Source: Pleomorphomonas oryzae DSM 16300 (GTDB lineage: Bacteria; Pseudomonadota; Alphaproteobacteria; Rhizobiales; Pleomorphomonadaceae). Taken from it: a stretch of DNA of 64,000 nt. Every line of letters starts with the position of its first letter. Positions within the stretch are counted from its first letter, which is position 1. The notes under the pieces were generated by a model. It was not told the origin of the DNA and made no database searches. It saw only the letters and a program-made list of their open reading frames with translations. Positions 44,374-52,854 of this stretch are shown one piece after another. Position numbers and translations under genes: made by a program. The stretch covers positions 445,325 to 509,324 of the forward strand of contig NZ_AUHB01000002.1 in NCBI RefSeq assembly GCF_000422965.1, read 5' to 3'.

Positions 44374-47300
44374 TCAGGCTCCGAGCTTGAGGGTTTTGAT
44401 TTCGAAGGGCTGGAAGGCGAGCGTCAGCCGACCGCCAATCACCGGCAATGCCGTTGGGTCACGCTCGAGCAGATCGACGGCGGCAGCCGAGGCGAGGGGC
44501 GTCGTCAGGACCATCTCGGCGCGACGGCCGCGCGTCTCGTAGAGGCGGACGACAATGCCGTTGTCGTTCTCGGCCTTCTTCACCGCTGCGATCTCGATCC
44601 CATCGCCTTGAATTGTAAACGGCGGTTCGACGTCGGCCGGAGCGCCCGGCTGGTCCATTCGGCCCAACCAGCGTAAAGGCATGTTGAAATCCTCGGAAGC
44701 CTCGACGATACGGCCGCCATCGACGGCAAAACCGCGATGCGGCATCAGCGCCAGGCGGAAGCGATGCTCGCCCTGGTCGGCGTCCGGCCACGGATAGACG
44801 GGCGACTTGAGCAGGGTAATACGCAGCCGGTTGCCGCGCGCGTCGTAGCCATATTTGCAGTCATTGAGCACGGCGAGACCGGCGTCGCCATCGGACAGGT
44901 CGACCCAGCGATGCATCAGCGTTTCGAAGCGCGCCTGATCCCAACTGGTGTTGGCGTGGGTTGGCCGGCGAACGTGGCCGAAGTGCACTTCGGCGCGGCT
45001 TTCATCGGCTGCGACATTCACCGGCACGGCGAGCTTCAGCAAGGTCTTATGCTCGTGCCAGTCGATGAACACATCGAGCTCCACGCGGTCGGAGCGGGTG
45101 GCCAGCGACACCACCTCGATGATACGCGAGGCTTCGTAGCGCCACTCGAAACGGATGGCCGCACGATAGGGACCGGTCTCCACCACCTCGGCCCGCACGA
45201 GGTGGTCTACCTCCCAGGTCTTGTCCTCGAAATGGGCGTCGATATTCCAGGCGTCGAATTCGACCGGTATGTCTTGATGGGCGACGATGCGGTTGGCGAC
45301 CTCGCCGGCCGGGATGAGTTCCCGGTTCGACCGTTTGTCGAAAAGCGAGGTGATCCGCCCCTTGTCATCGAACCGAACGCGCAGGAGGGCATTTTCGAGC
45401 AGGTCGGCTTTAGCAGCGGGCGCATCTGTGACGGTCCCCTCGGAAGGCCGGCCGACGCCAACACTATTGCCGGCGATGGCAGCCACCGGCAAAAGCCATT
45501 CGCTCGTCCCATCGGCGCGATGGATCAGCTGCGCTCCTGGGCGCTGCGGTCCCGTGAGAAGACCACCGCGCGGGCGGTGAGAGGCGTTGAGGATCAGAGA
45601 GCCACCCGAGAACACTGCGGCAAGACGGGCCTCAAGATCATCAGCCAATGCAGTGAAGGCGGCAAAATCGATGTCCGCATCATCGTAGACACCGCCGACC
45701 GATGATCCCGGCAGGATGTCGTGGAACTGGTTGAGCAGCACGATCCGCCAAAGCTGATCGATTTCATCTGCCGGATAGCGGACACCGGCGCGCATGGCGA
45801 GGACGGCGAGCAGCTCGATTTCGCGGAGACGGATTTCTGCCCTGCGATTGTCGCGCTTCACCTTGCCGACCGAGGTCAGCGTGCCCCGGTGGCATTCGAA
45901 ATAGAGTTCCCCCACCCAGGTTGGGAAGCTGCCGGGCTCCCTCACCATCCGCTCGGCGAGGTCATGAAAGTACGGGCCGAGTGCGCTCTGTTTCACTCTG
46001 GGTGCGCCGGGAATGCCGCGCTCGAAACGCCTGATGGTCTCGACCATTTCGCGCGTTGGTCCGCCGCCACCGTCACCATGGCCATAGATCATGAACAGCT
46101 CGGACTGCCGCGCCTTGCCGGCGTGGCGCTTCCACGTGCCAAGCACGTGGGATGCCCTGAGATTGGCGCAATAGGTGGTTTCAAAGCCGTCGTATTCGTA
46201 GGTCTGGGTCGTGACGAAGCTGGCGGGCACCTTGCTACCGTCGATCCCCTGCCAGAAGAAGGTATCGAAGGGCATGCGGTTGGTGTCGTTCCAGCTCAGC
46301 TTGTGGGTGACGAAAGTTTCGACACCCGAGAGCTTCATCAGCTGTGGCAGCGAGGCGCCGTAACCGAAGGTGTCGGGCAGCCAAAGGAGGCGCGGACGAA
46401 TGCCGAAGGTCGCCTCGTGATAGCGCACGCCGCGAACGATCTGGCGGACCAGCGACTCGCCGGAAACGAGGTTGACGTCGGGCTCCAGCCAAAGGGCGCC
46501 TTCGATCTCGAATTGCCCGGCTTTTACCTTGTCCTGGATGCGCGCCATCAGCGCCGGATGGTCCTCGGCCAGCCAGTCGAACAGCAGGCACTGATTGTAC
46601 ATGAAGCGATAGTCTGGATACTCGTCGAGCAAAGCCAGCGCCGTCGCCATCGACCGGCTCATCTTGCGGCGCGTCTCGCGCGTTCGCCACAGCCAGGCAA
46701 CGTCGATGTGGGTATGGCCGGCGGCAACGATGGTCGGCATCGCCGGGTCACCGGCCAGCGCATAGATGCGGTCGGCTTCGCTGGCCGCCGCGGCGAGACT
46801 GTCGCAAAAGCGGGCCGGATTGCCCGGCCTGAGGTCGAGCGCGAGCAGGGCTGCCTCGGCATGATTGAGGATCGCCAGCGCTCGTGCGTCGTCGGGCTTC
46901 AGCAGGCGTGCCACGTCGACCGGAACCTTCAGATCGAAATAGAGTGCTTCGGCTGCCTGATCGTGGATGGCGAGGCCTAGCTTGAAACCGAGCTGCCGTC
47001 GATCCTCGATGGTGCCGGCCTCGATGGTTATGCGATAGTGATCGCCGGGGTGGGCGGAGGGGGACAGCAGGACATAGCGATGGTTGCCGTCGACCGCCTG
47101 GACGATCCGGCCGTCGATCCGGACCAGACACTGCGGGTCGCTTCGCCCCATGGTGTCGCCGAAGGCAGCGTCAACGAAGAATACCAAGCGGCGGCCGGCC
47201 GCCTCGTCTGGCACGACGACATCGCCAGCGAACCAGAAATAGCTCTCCGGCTCACCCCAGACGAGGTCGGGATGAACGGACTGCCAGTCGACGAAGCAAT

Positions 47301-47427
47301 CGACCTCGTCGATCAGTTCGTCCGGTTGCGCGCGCCGGAACTGCAAGAGAATTTCGCCGGAAAGGCGAACAAAAATATTTTCTGAAAGCTCCCGCAGAAG
47401 ACGATCAATTTTCGGCAATCGCTTCAT
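44374..47427 (-). CDS. Alpha-mannosidase, glycoside hydrolase family 38
   Basis: 1017-residue GH38 enzyme, cytoplasmic as it lacks a signal peptide. The N-terminal 220 residues are a beta domain; the catalytic domain has the zinc site GHTHIDVAWLWR (His238, Asp242) and the nucleophile Asp352 in WLPDTFGYGASLPQL. The C-terminal mannosidase domain contains KYGYDARGNRLRITLLKSPVYPWPDADQGEHRFRLALMPH. It probably releases alpha-mannose from imported oligosaccharides. CGGAGCAATAA precedes the ATG. Together with the CehA-type gene it is divergent from the LacI regulator. Confidence 0.94.
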   Translation of the reverse strand: MKRLPKIDRLLRELSENIFVRLSGEILLQFRRAQPDELIDEVDCFVDWQSVHPDLVWGEPESYFWFAGDVVVPDEAAGRRLVFFVDAAFGDTMGRSDPQCLVRIDGRIVQAVDGNHRYVLLSPSAHPGDHYRITIEAGTIEDRRQLGFKLGLAIHDQAAEALYFDLKVPVDVARLLKPDDARALAILNHAEAALLALDLRPGNPARFCDSLAAAASEADRIYALAGDPAMPTIVAAGHTHIDVAWLWRTRETRRKMSRSMATALALLDEYPDYRFMYNQCLLFDWLAEDHPALMARIQDKVKAGQFEIEGALWLEPDVNLVSGESLVRQIVRGVRYHEATFGIRPRLLWLPDTFGYGASLPQLMKLSGVETFVTHKLSWNDTNRMPFDTFFWQGIDGSKVPASFVTTQTYEYDGFETTYCANLRASHVLGTWKRHAGKARQSELFMIYGHGDGGGGPTREMVETIRRFERGIPGAPRVKQSALGPYFHDLAERMVREPGSFPTWVGELYFECHRGTLTSVGKVKRDNRRAEIRLREIELLAVLAMRAGVRYPADEIDQLWRIVLLNQFHDILPGSSVGGVYDDADIDFAAFTALADDLEARLAAVFSGGSLILNASHRPRGGLLTGPQRPGAQLIHRADGTSEWLLPVAAIAGNSVGVGRPSEGTVTDAPAAKADLLENALLRVRFDDKGRITSLFDKRSNRELIPAGEVANRIVAHQDIPVEFDAWNIDAHFEDKTWEVDHLVRAEVVETGPYRAAIRFEWRYEASRIIEVVSLATRSDRVELDVFIDWHEHKTLLKLAVPVNVAADESRAEVHFGHVRRPTHANTSWDQARFETLMHRWVDLSDGDAGLAVLNDCKYGYDARGNRLRITLLKSPVYPWPDADQGEHRFRLALMPHRGFAVDGGRIVEASEDFNMPLRWLGRMDQPGAPADVEPPFTIQGDGIEIAAVKKAENDNGIVVRLYETRGRRAEMVLTTPLASAAAVDLLERDPTALPVIGGRLTLAFQPFEIKTLKLGA

Positions 47428-47445
47428 TTATTGCTCCGGGATGCG

Positions 47446-47462
47446 TTTGAAATTATACAAGT
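47446..47462. promoter_or_regulatory. Candidate LacI operator in the GH38/lacI divergent region
   Basis: The 60-base region between GH38 and lacI contains TTGAAA-TTATA-CAAGT (47447-47462). The same TTGAAA-N5-CAAGT pattern forms part of a perfect palindrome upstream of the ABC importer (52669-52688). This is compatible with one regulator binding both; the binding itself is inferred. Confidence 0.45.
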
Positions 47463-47487
47463 ACGGAACCGAGAGAGGATCCGCTAA

Positions 47488-48522
47488 ATGAAGGCCGGCA
47501 TCAAGGAAATCGCCCAGCAGGCGGGCGTTGCCATCAGCACGGTGTCGCATGTTCTGAACGGAACCGCGCCGTTCAGCAAGGACGTGCGCGAAAGGGTGAT
47601 TCGGGCAGCCCGCCAGCTCGGTTACCTGGAAAAGCGCCGGGTGCGTGCCACCATTTCGGCACTGTCGGATCTGCTGCTTGCCATCCCGGAAGATGCCACG
47701 CCACAGATCGACACCAACCTGTTCACGGTGGCCATTCTCAACAGCCTGCGCCAGGAATGCGACCGCCGGTCCATCCGGGTGATCCCCGTCGTCGGCATCG
47801 GGCGGACAGTCCAGATTGCCGCCATCCGCGAAACGCTGCGCACCGAGACGCCCCAGGGCCTGGTTCTGTTCACCGATGACCGGCCCGACCTGTTGCAGGC
47901 GATCGGCGGCCTCAATGTCGCGGCCGTGCTGGTCAACGGCGAAGACCCCTCGATGTCGGTCGACACCGTGGTGCCCGCCAACCGCTTTGCCGCTCTGGAG
48001 GCGACGCGCCATCTGTTGCAGCTCGGTCACCGTCATGTCCTTCACATGACCTGGGACGGCCGACAGACCATCCGCCATCGCCGGGACGGCTTTCTCGACG
48101 CTTTCAGGGAGTTGGGCCTGCCGGTCCCCGAGGATGCGATCATTACCGCCGCCAGCTTCGAGCCAGAACATGCCGAAGCCGAGGTTGACCGTCTGCTCGA
48201 CCGCGATGGCGGCCTCCGCGGCGCAACCGCCATCTTCTGCGCCTCCGACAATCTGGCGCTCGGTGCCCTGCGCGCTTTCGAGCGGCGCGGCGTCAAGGTG
48301 CCGGATGATGTTTCGATCATCGGCTTTGACGACATCATGCTGGGCGAACTATCCCGTCCGCCGCTGACCACCGTGCATGTACCGCTGGACCAGTTCGGTC
48401 CGATGGCCCTCAATCTCATCGAACAGCACATCCTCGCCAACAATCCGGCCCGGGCGGCCCTGAAGGTGGAAATCGGCTGCCGGCTCATTCAGCGGGCGAC
48501 GGTACGGCCGCTTTCCGGCTGA
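47488..48522 (+). CDS. LacI-family transcriptional regulator
   Basis: 344-residue regulator. The N-terminal helix-turn-helix and hinge are IKEIAQQAGVAISTVSHVLNG...ERVIRAARQLGYLEKRR (residues 5-50); the standard VSRVLNG reads VSHVLNG. The C-terminal periplasmic-binding-like domain has ASDNLALGALRAFERRGVKVPDDVSIIGFDDIMLGELSRPPLTTV. It is placed in the middle of the glycan locus and diverges from GH38, so it is its likely regulator. Its 3' end overlaps the 3' end of the convergent GH105 gene by 38 bases. Confidence 0.9.
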   Translation: MKAGIKEIAQQAGVAISTVSHVLNGTAPFSKDVRERVIRAARQLGYLEKRRVRATISALSDLLLAIPEDATPQIDTNLFTVAILNSLRQECDRRSIRVIPVVGIGRTVQIAAIRETLRTETPQGLVLFTDDRPDLLQAIGGLNVAAVLVNGEDPSMSVDTVVPANRFAALEATRHLLQLGHRHVLHMTWDGRQTIRHRRDGFLDAFRELGLPVPEDAIITAASFEPEHAEAEVDRLLDRDGGLRGATAIFCASDNLALGALRAFERRGVKVPDDVSIIGFDDIMLGELSRPPLTTVHVPLDQFGPMALNLIEQHILANNPARAALKVEIGCRLIQRATVRPLSG

Positions 48523-49597
48523 CGGCGCCCTTACCTTTCAAGATTTCGACCAGCAGCAGCATTACCAGCGCCTGCCCATAGGGCGCGGCGACGTTGCCGA
48601 TCCTGAGATAGTGTTCGAGATCGTGTCCCATGGCGGTACCGTCCGACACTTCGCGAACGATACCGGCCGCATCGATGCGTTGCAGCACGGCGGCTATGGC
48701 GCGATCACAAGCGGTCTGCAGCTCCTCGCCGATCAGTCCGAGGTCGATGCCGCGCAGCATGCCATAGGCAAAGCCGGCTGTTGCCGAGGTCTCGATCGGC
48801 GACGCTGGATCGACGAGCAATGTCGTCCACATGCCGTCTGGTCGCTGCAGGGCGGCGAGCGCTTCGACCTGCGCCACGTAGAGACGCTTCAAATAACGGG
48901 CGGCCGGCTCGGGCACGTCCTCGATCAGCTCGAACAATTCGGGAATGGCCACGGTGATCCAGGCGTTGCCGCGTCCCCAGAAGGCCCGGGCGAAATTGTG
49001 CCGACCGTTGAAAGTCCAACCATGATACCAAAGTCTCGAAACCGGATCGGCCAGATAGCGGGCGTGGACCAGGAATTGATAGATGGCCTCGTCAATCCAG
49101 TCCTGGCGGCCGAATTCCTGCCCGGCACGGGCGAGGAACAGGCAGGCCATGAACAGCGTGTCGTCCCAGAGTTCGCCCTCGTTGAGCCGCTCCTTGACCA
49201 CGTGCTGAAAGCCACCATCTTCGGTCTTGGGCAGGGATGTCACCAGCCAGTCCGCCCAGTCCTCCACTAGGTTGCGGAAGGCTGGCCGATCGACGTGGCC
49301 GAGCAACATGACCAGCGGCAGCATCGGCGCGGTCGAGTTGATCTGGCGGGGCGGCAGCCCCCGACCTATCTGCCAGTCGAACCAATCGACGAGCGCGTCG
49401 ATCCCCGCCTTGTCCCCGTTGAGGATGGCTTGCTTGTAGAAGCCGTAGAGGCCGACGCCCACTTCCCAATCCCATTCGTCGAACTGGATTTTCACCTTGC
49501 CGTCGACGGGGGCGAGGCCCTCGCCGATCCCCTTCAGGCGGCAAAGCCCCAACGCGACCATTTGAAGCGTCTCGGCAATTTTCTCACTGGCAGGCAT
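48485..49597 (-). CDS. Unsaturated uronyl hydrolase, glycoside hydrolase family 105
   Basis: 370-residue (alpha/alpha)6-barrel enzyme of the YteR/YesR (PF07470) type. It hydrates and removes the 4,5-unsaturated uronic acid left by polysaccharide lyases, giving 4-deoxy-5-keto-uronate. Signature segments: QFDEWDWEVGVGLYGFYKQA, GELWDDTLFMACLFLARAG with the catalytic Asp145/146, and FWGRGNAWITVAIPEL. No signal peptide, so it acts in the cytoplasm. Its product feeds KduI and KduD (31-33 kb). It follows the 844-residue gene by 10 bases and overlaps the convergent lacI tail. Confidence 0.88.
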   Translation of the reverse strand: MPASEKIAETLQMVALGLCRLKGIGEGLAPVDGKVKIQFDEWDWEVGVGLYGFYKQAILNGDKAGIDALVDWFDWQIGRGLPPRQINSTAPMLPLVMLLGHVDRPAFRNLVEDWADWLVTSLPKTEDGGFQHVVKERLNEGELWDDTLFMACLFLARAGQEFGRQDWIDEAIYQFLVHARYLADPVSRLWYHGWTFNGRHNFARAFWGRGNAWITVAIPELFELIEDVPEPAARYLKRLYVAQVEALAALQRPDGMWTTLLVDPASPIETSATAGFAYGMLRGIDLGLIGEELQTACDRAIAAVLQRIDAAGIVREVSDGTAMGHDLEHYLRIGNVAAPYGQALVMLLLVEILKGKGAVSRKAAVPSPAE

Positions 49598-49607
49598 GGT
49601 CGGTCTT

Positions 49608-52142
49608 TCAGGCGGAAAGGAACGGGGAAAGGCTGGAAATCTCGGGCCTAGCGCTGTGGAAGGTCAGCGTCGGTGCTGGCGTGAGATGGCTGAACGGCTT
49701 CGGCTTGCCGCCTAGGCTGAGCCCGTCGACATAGGAAAGGGCCAGCCGTGGGCGATCAGGTAAACTCAGGTCGAGCCGGAGAGTTTCGGCATCGAACGCA
49801 ACGTCGGCCATGGCGATGCGAGCCTTTAGCTCGGCAAAACTCTTGCCGATCGCCACGATCCAGCCATTGCGTCGGCCGTCCGAGCGAACCTCGTGACCGG
49901 TCGTCGGACCGCTGTCGATCGGGCGGAGGCCGTTGGCAGCGAACATTGCCGCGGCGCCCTTGCCGGAGCGGACCAGCAGCCAATCGCCCAGGCGCTCGAT
50001 CTCATCCATGCCTTCGCGACCGAAATAGCCGTGCGTCCAGCCAATGCGGTCGTCGCCGAGGTCGAAGAGGAGCATGGATACGTCGAGCAGTTGGCCGACG
50101 CGCGGCAACACGCCGTTGCCAGCCCAGAAGGACGGCCGGTGGCTGCCGGATGGATCTTCTTCGCCAGGGTGGTTGACGAACAACCGCGCCAACGGATGGC
50201 CGGACAGCTGGACATCGACAACATGCTGCTGATGTCCGTGGCGTCCAGTGTGATGATCGACCACCGATGACAACTGTGCATCACGCGTCCGGTAGACCAC
50301 CAGCTTGGCGGTGTGGTCGAGGCCCTGGGTATAGCGGGCTTCCAGCGAATGTTCCTCGCCGGGATCGGCAAACGCCATGGCGCTGGCCGGTGGCCGGTAA
50401 TCGCTGGCCGCCAGCATCGGCGGCGCGGTAACGCCGTGATTGAGCCAGCCCGTGCCAAAGGCGATGCGGACGATCGACACCAGTTCGGTCAGCGGTCCGC
50501 CGAGCAGTTCCTTGTTGTAGGCGCGCCCCTGGGATCCGCCCGGCACGCCGGCCGTGGTATGCAGCGCCACCATCTGGCAGATGCGATCGAGCATACCGAC
50601 GGCACGCGTCTTGAGTGGCGCGTCCGCCATGTGCTGAAGGCCCAGAAGGCCGATGAAATCGATCGGGTAATAGGCCGAGGAGTTCCACTCGGCGAGACCT
50701 TCGCGCTCGATCGAGTCGAACCAGCGCGCCAGCTTCTCGGCGCCTTCCCGTTCCTGGTCGCGCCCGCTGCGGCACGAGTTGGCAAAGATCTCGTCAGGGA
50801 AGAGGCGTCCCGCCACGTGTTGCGCCACATGGAAGCAGAGCACGTGGTTCTCGCTCCAGAACCACATGGCATCATTGCCGGGTTCGTCCACCCAATAGCG
50901 ATAGCCGAGAATGGCGGTCTTCACTGCTTGGCGCAGGTCTTCGGGCAACCGGTCGCGGTAGTCGCGCCAGATCCACAGCAGCGGCACCATCCAGAAGTCG
51001 GAACAGTCCTCGCGATGGACAATGAAATCGAGGCTGCGTTCGAGAATGGTCCGCAGCACCGGCAGGTCGACTTCGCCCGAATGCAGCATGGCCAGAGCGC
51101 GGCCCACCAGAAGTTCGCCATGTGCGGCGAACCAGCGCGACGCCTCAGCCTTGCGCTCGGCCAGGCCGGAAAGGGGCGGGCGCGGCGTGAGCGAGGAGAG
51201 GAACGCGCCCTCGATCACCTTTTCGACCACCGCGCCGCCCACTTCGAACTGGACCACGACGCGATACATGCCGTCGGTGATCGTTCCGGCTGGGCAAACC
51301 TCCAGGCGCTGCTCGCCGGCGGCGAGGCGAAGCTGGCGATCCAGCACCACATGCCGTTCGTGCACGTGATTGCCTATGGCGATGCGCACCGGAACATCGC
51401 GGTCGGCTGTCTTGTCGAATATCAAGGCAAAGGGGCGATCGATGTTGAGCCCGAACTCCGGCCGCAGGCTGGCGGCAAGGTGCTGAACGGTCTCGATCTC
51501 GGGAGCGGCGACGTCGATCGGCAAGCGCGCAATGATCGGCACGTCGTCAAGGCGGATCAGCTCGAAGAACCAGTCGGTATCGCGTTCGGCCAGATCCTCG
51601 GTGAACACCACGATCTGGTTGTGGCCGGCTTTGAGCGGCAGCCGAATGTCCACGCTTTCTGAACGATTGCGGCGGAAGGGCTCAAATCGCGCCGCCTCAA
51701 TCCCATTGACGAACAGGCGGACGCCGCCGTTGGTGGTCAGGTGAAAGGCGGCCTCGGTTGCCTTGGGCGTGTCGAGAATGGTCCCGGCCCAGCGCGAAAG
51801 ATGGGTCGGACGGTACCAGAACTCCGAGAAGTCGATGCGCGAGCCGGCGCCGGGAAGGCGCAGATGGCTGATTGGCCAGCCGTCGTCGAAGGCAACATCG
51901 CGGCCGATCACGGTGGCGCGGAAAGCCTTCCGACAGGGCAGATCGCCGACGCCGACGAACCCATTGACGAAGCGATAGTTCTGCGGGTCGGCGAGCAACC
52001 CTGGCTCCCCCAGGAAGGGGCTCTCGCAGATCGGCGACAGCACCCAGAGATCGATGGTCCCGCCCAGGGCGACTGGACGCGCATAGGCATCAGCAGCCGA
52101 TACGGCATTCTGATAGCAAATATTGAATTTTTTTTCCGACAT
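49608..52142 (-). CDS. 844-residue protein of unassigned family, glycan locus
   Basis: Large cytoplasmic protein (no signal peptide). The N-terminal 320 residues look like beta-sandwich domains (LHLTTNGGVRLFVNGIEAARFEPF resembles a jelly-roll sugar-binding module). Residues about 350-640 are helical and resemble an (alpha/alpha) barrel of glycosidases/lyases (DFWMVPLLWIWRDYRDRLPE, GNDAMWFWSENHVLCFHVAQHVAGRLFPDE, LARWFDSIEREGLAEWNSSAYYPIDFIGLL). The last 200 residues are again beta-rich. I do not recognise the family. It is operonic with GH105, so it may be a polysaccharide lyase or hydrolase acting on the same glycan. The ATG at 52142 follows AAGAAGAGACGCT. Confidence 0.7.
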   Translation of the reverse strand: MSEKKFNICYQNAVSAADAYARPVALGGTIDLWVLSPICESPFLGEPGLLADPQNYRFVNGFVGVGDLPCRKAFRATVIGRDVAFDDGWPISHLRLPGAGSRIDFSEFWYRPTHLSRWAGTILDTPKATEAAFHLTTNGGVRLFVNGIEAARFEPFRRNRSESVDIRLPLKAGHNQIVVFTEDLAERDTDWFFELIRLDDVPIIARLPIDVAAPEIETVQHLAASLRPEFGLNIDRPFALIFDKTADRDVPVRIAIGNHVHERHVVLDRQLRLAAGEQRLEVCPAGTITDGMYRVVVQFEVGGAVVEKVIEGAFLSSLTPRPPLSGLAERKAEASRWFAAHGELLVGRALAMLHSGEVDLPVLRTILERSLDFIVHREDCSDFWMVPLLWIWRDYRDRLPEDLRQAVKTAILGYRYWVDEPGNDAMWFWSENHVLCFHVAQHVAGRLFPDEIFANSCRSGRDQEREGAEKLARWFDSIEREGLAEWNSSAYYPIDFIGLLGLQHMADAPLKTRAVGMLDRICQMVALHTTAGVPGGSQGRAYNKELLGGPLTELVSIVRIAFGTGWLNHGVTAPPMLAASDYRPPASAMAFADPGEEHSLEARYTQGLDHTAKLVVYRTRDAQLSSVVDHHTGRHGHQQHVVDVQLSGHPLARLFVNHPGEEDPSGSHRPSFWAGNGVLPRVGQLLDVSMLLFDLGDDRIGWTHGYFGREGMDEIERLGDWLLVRSGKGAAAMFAANGLRPIDSGPTTGHEVRSDGRRNGWIVAIGKSFAELKARIAMADVAFDAETLRLDLSLPDRPRLALSYVDGLSLGGKPKPFSHLTPAPTLTFHSARPEISSLSPFLSA

Positions 52143-52461
52143 AGCGTCTCTTCTTTGGCCTGCCCCGAAGAAATGCCGAACGCCCTTGCAGAGATCGATG
52201 GAATTGGATCTGGTGTCAAGCCTGCACCAAAGACGGAGCATCACGGACGAGAGTTCTGGTCGAAGTTGAACTTTTTCGACAAACCTGCTGCTTCTAGATG
52301 CGCGAGGATGGCGAAGACAACGGAGAGGGTGTAATTGCGGGGTTCTTGTGGAGAAATGGCAACCGAAACAATGTTAAAAAAATAAAATATAATCAATAGT
52401 TTATTAGATAATCCCTGGTGGGATATTAACTTGTGCTAAAACGCCAAAGCCTTCTTTCGGT

Positions 52462-52815
52462 ATGCAATCTTTAATAGATTTATATAAGAGACGCCTATCT
52501 AAGGTAATGGAAACGTGCGTGGATATCGGTACCAAAGTCGGTGAAAATAAAAATCTTTTTATATTGCTTGATGGCAAGGGCCACCACATACTGCGCTTCA
52601 TACACGGGACACAAAGGCAGCCGCACAAAATAGAACGGCGCATAGTTCCGGCCGAGGCATGTGATGTAGACTTGAAAAATTTCAAGTCACAAAATGCCGG
52701 AGGCGGCCGGATGGGATGGAGAGGTTCAGACTTTCGATTGGTGCCCTCATGGGAGGGTGTCGGTCGCCATGAAAGAGCGCCTGTGGCCGATGGCTGCGGG
52801 CGGCGTGAACCGTAG
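52462..52815 (+). CDS. Possible small ORF of unusual base composition
   Basis: 117-codon frame beginning MQSLIDLYKRRLSKVMETCVDIG. Codons in the first 70 residues are AT-rich, unlike all neighbours, which may mean recent acquisition; the last 40 residues run into ordinary high-GC intergenic DNA. No ribosome site precedes the ATG and no family is recognised. A 93-codon frame on the other strand covers the same stretch. It could equally be chance. Confidence 0.2.
   Translation: MQSLIDLYKRRLSKVMETCVDIGTKVGENKNLFILLDGKGHHILRFIHGTQRQPHKIERRIVPAEACDVDLKNFKSQNAGGGRMGWRGSDFRLVPSWEGVGRHERAPVADGCGRREP
52669..52688. promoter_or_regulatory. Perfect palindrome upstream of the ABC importer
   Basis: GACTTGAAA-AA-TTTCAAGTC, nine-base perfect arms, ending 166 bases before the start of the binding-protein gene. 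It contains TTGAAA-N5-CAAGT, also seen at the lacI/GH38 promoter, so it may be an operator of the LacI regulator. Confidence 0.5.
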
Positions 52816-52854
52816 GCGTATCAAGCCAAACGTAACGTGAAGAGGAGAACCCGC

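Larger units (their letters stand above)
52143..52854. other. Intergenic region before the ABC importer, part low-GC
   Basis: 712 bases. 52360-52690 is clearly poorer in G+C than the flanks and holds a run of A/T with a possible small gene (see 52462). A perfect palindrome is at 52669-52688. The rest contains the divergent promoters for the 844-residue gene and the importer. Confidence 0.5.

Noticed and set aside
49262..49275. CTCCACTAG as a further copy of the che hairpin element
   Set aside because: It is inside the GH105 coding sequence, lacks the pairing arm and is a chance match.
52404..52685. 93-codon minus-strand frame in the low-GC patch
   Set aside because: No ribosome site, no family likeness and it overlaps an equally weak frame on the other strand.
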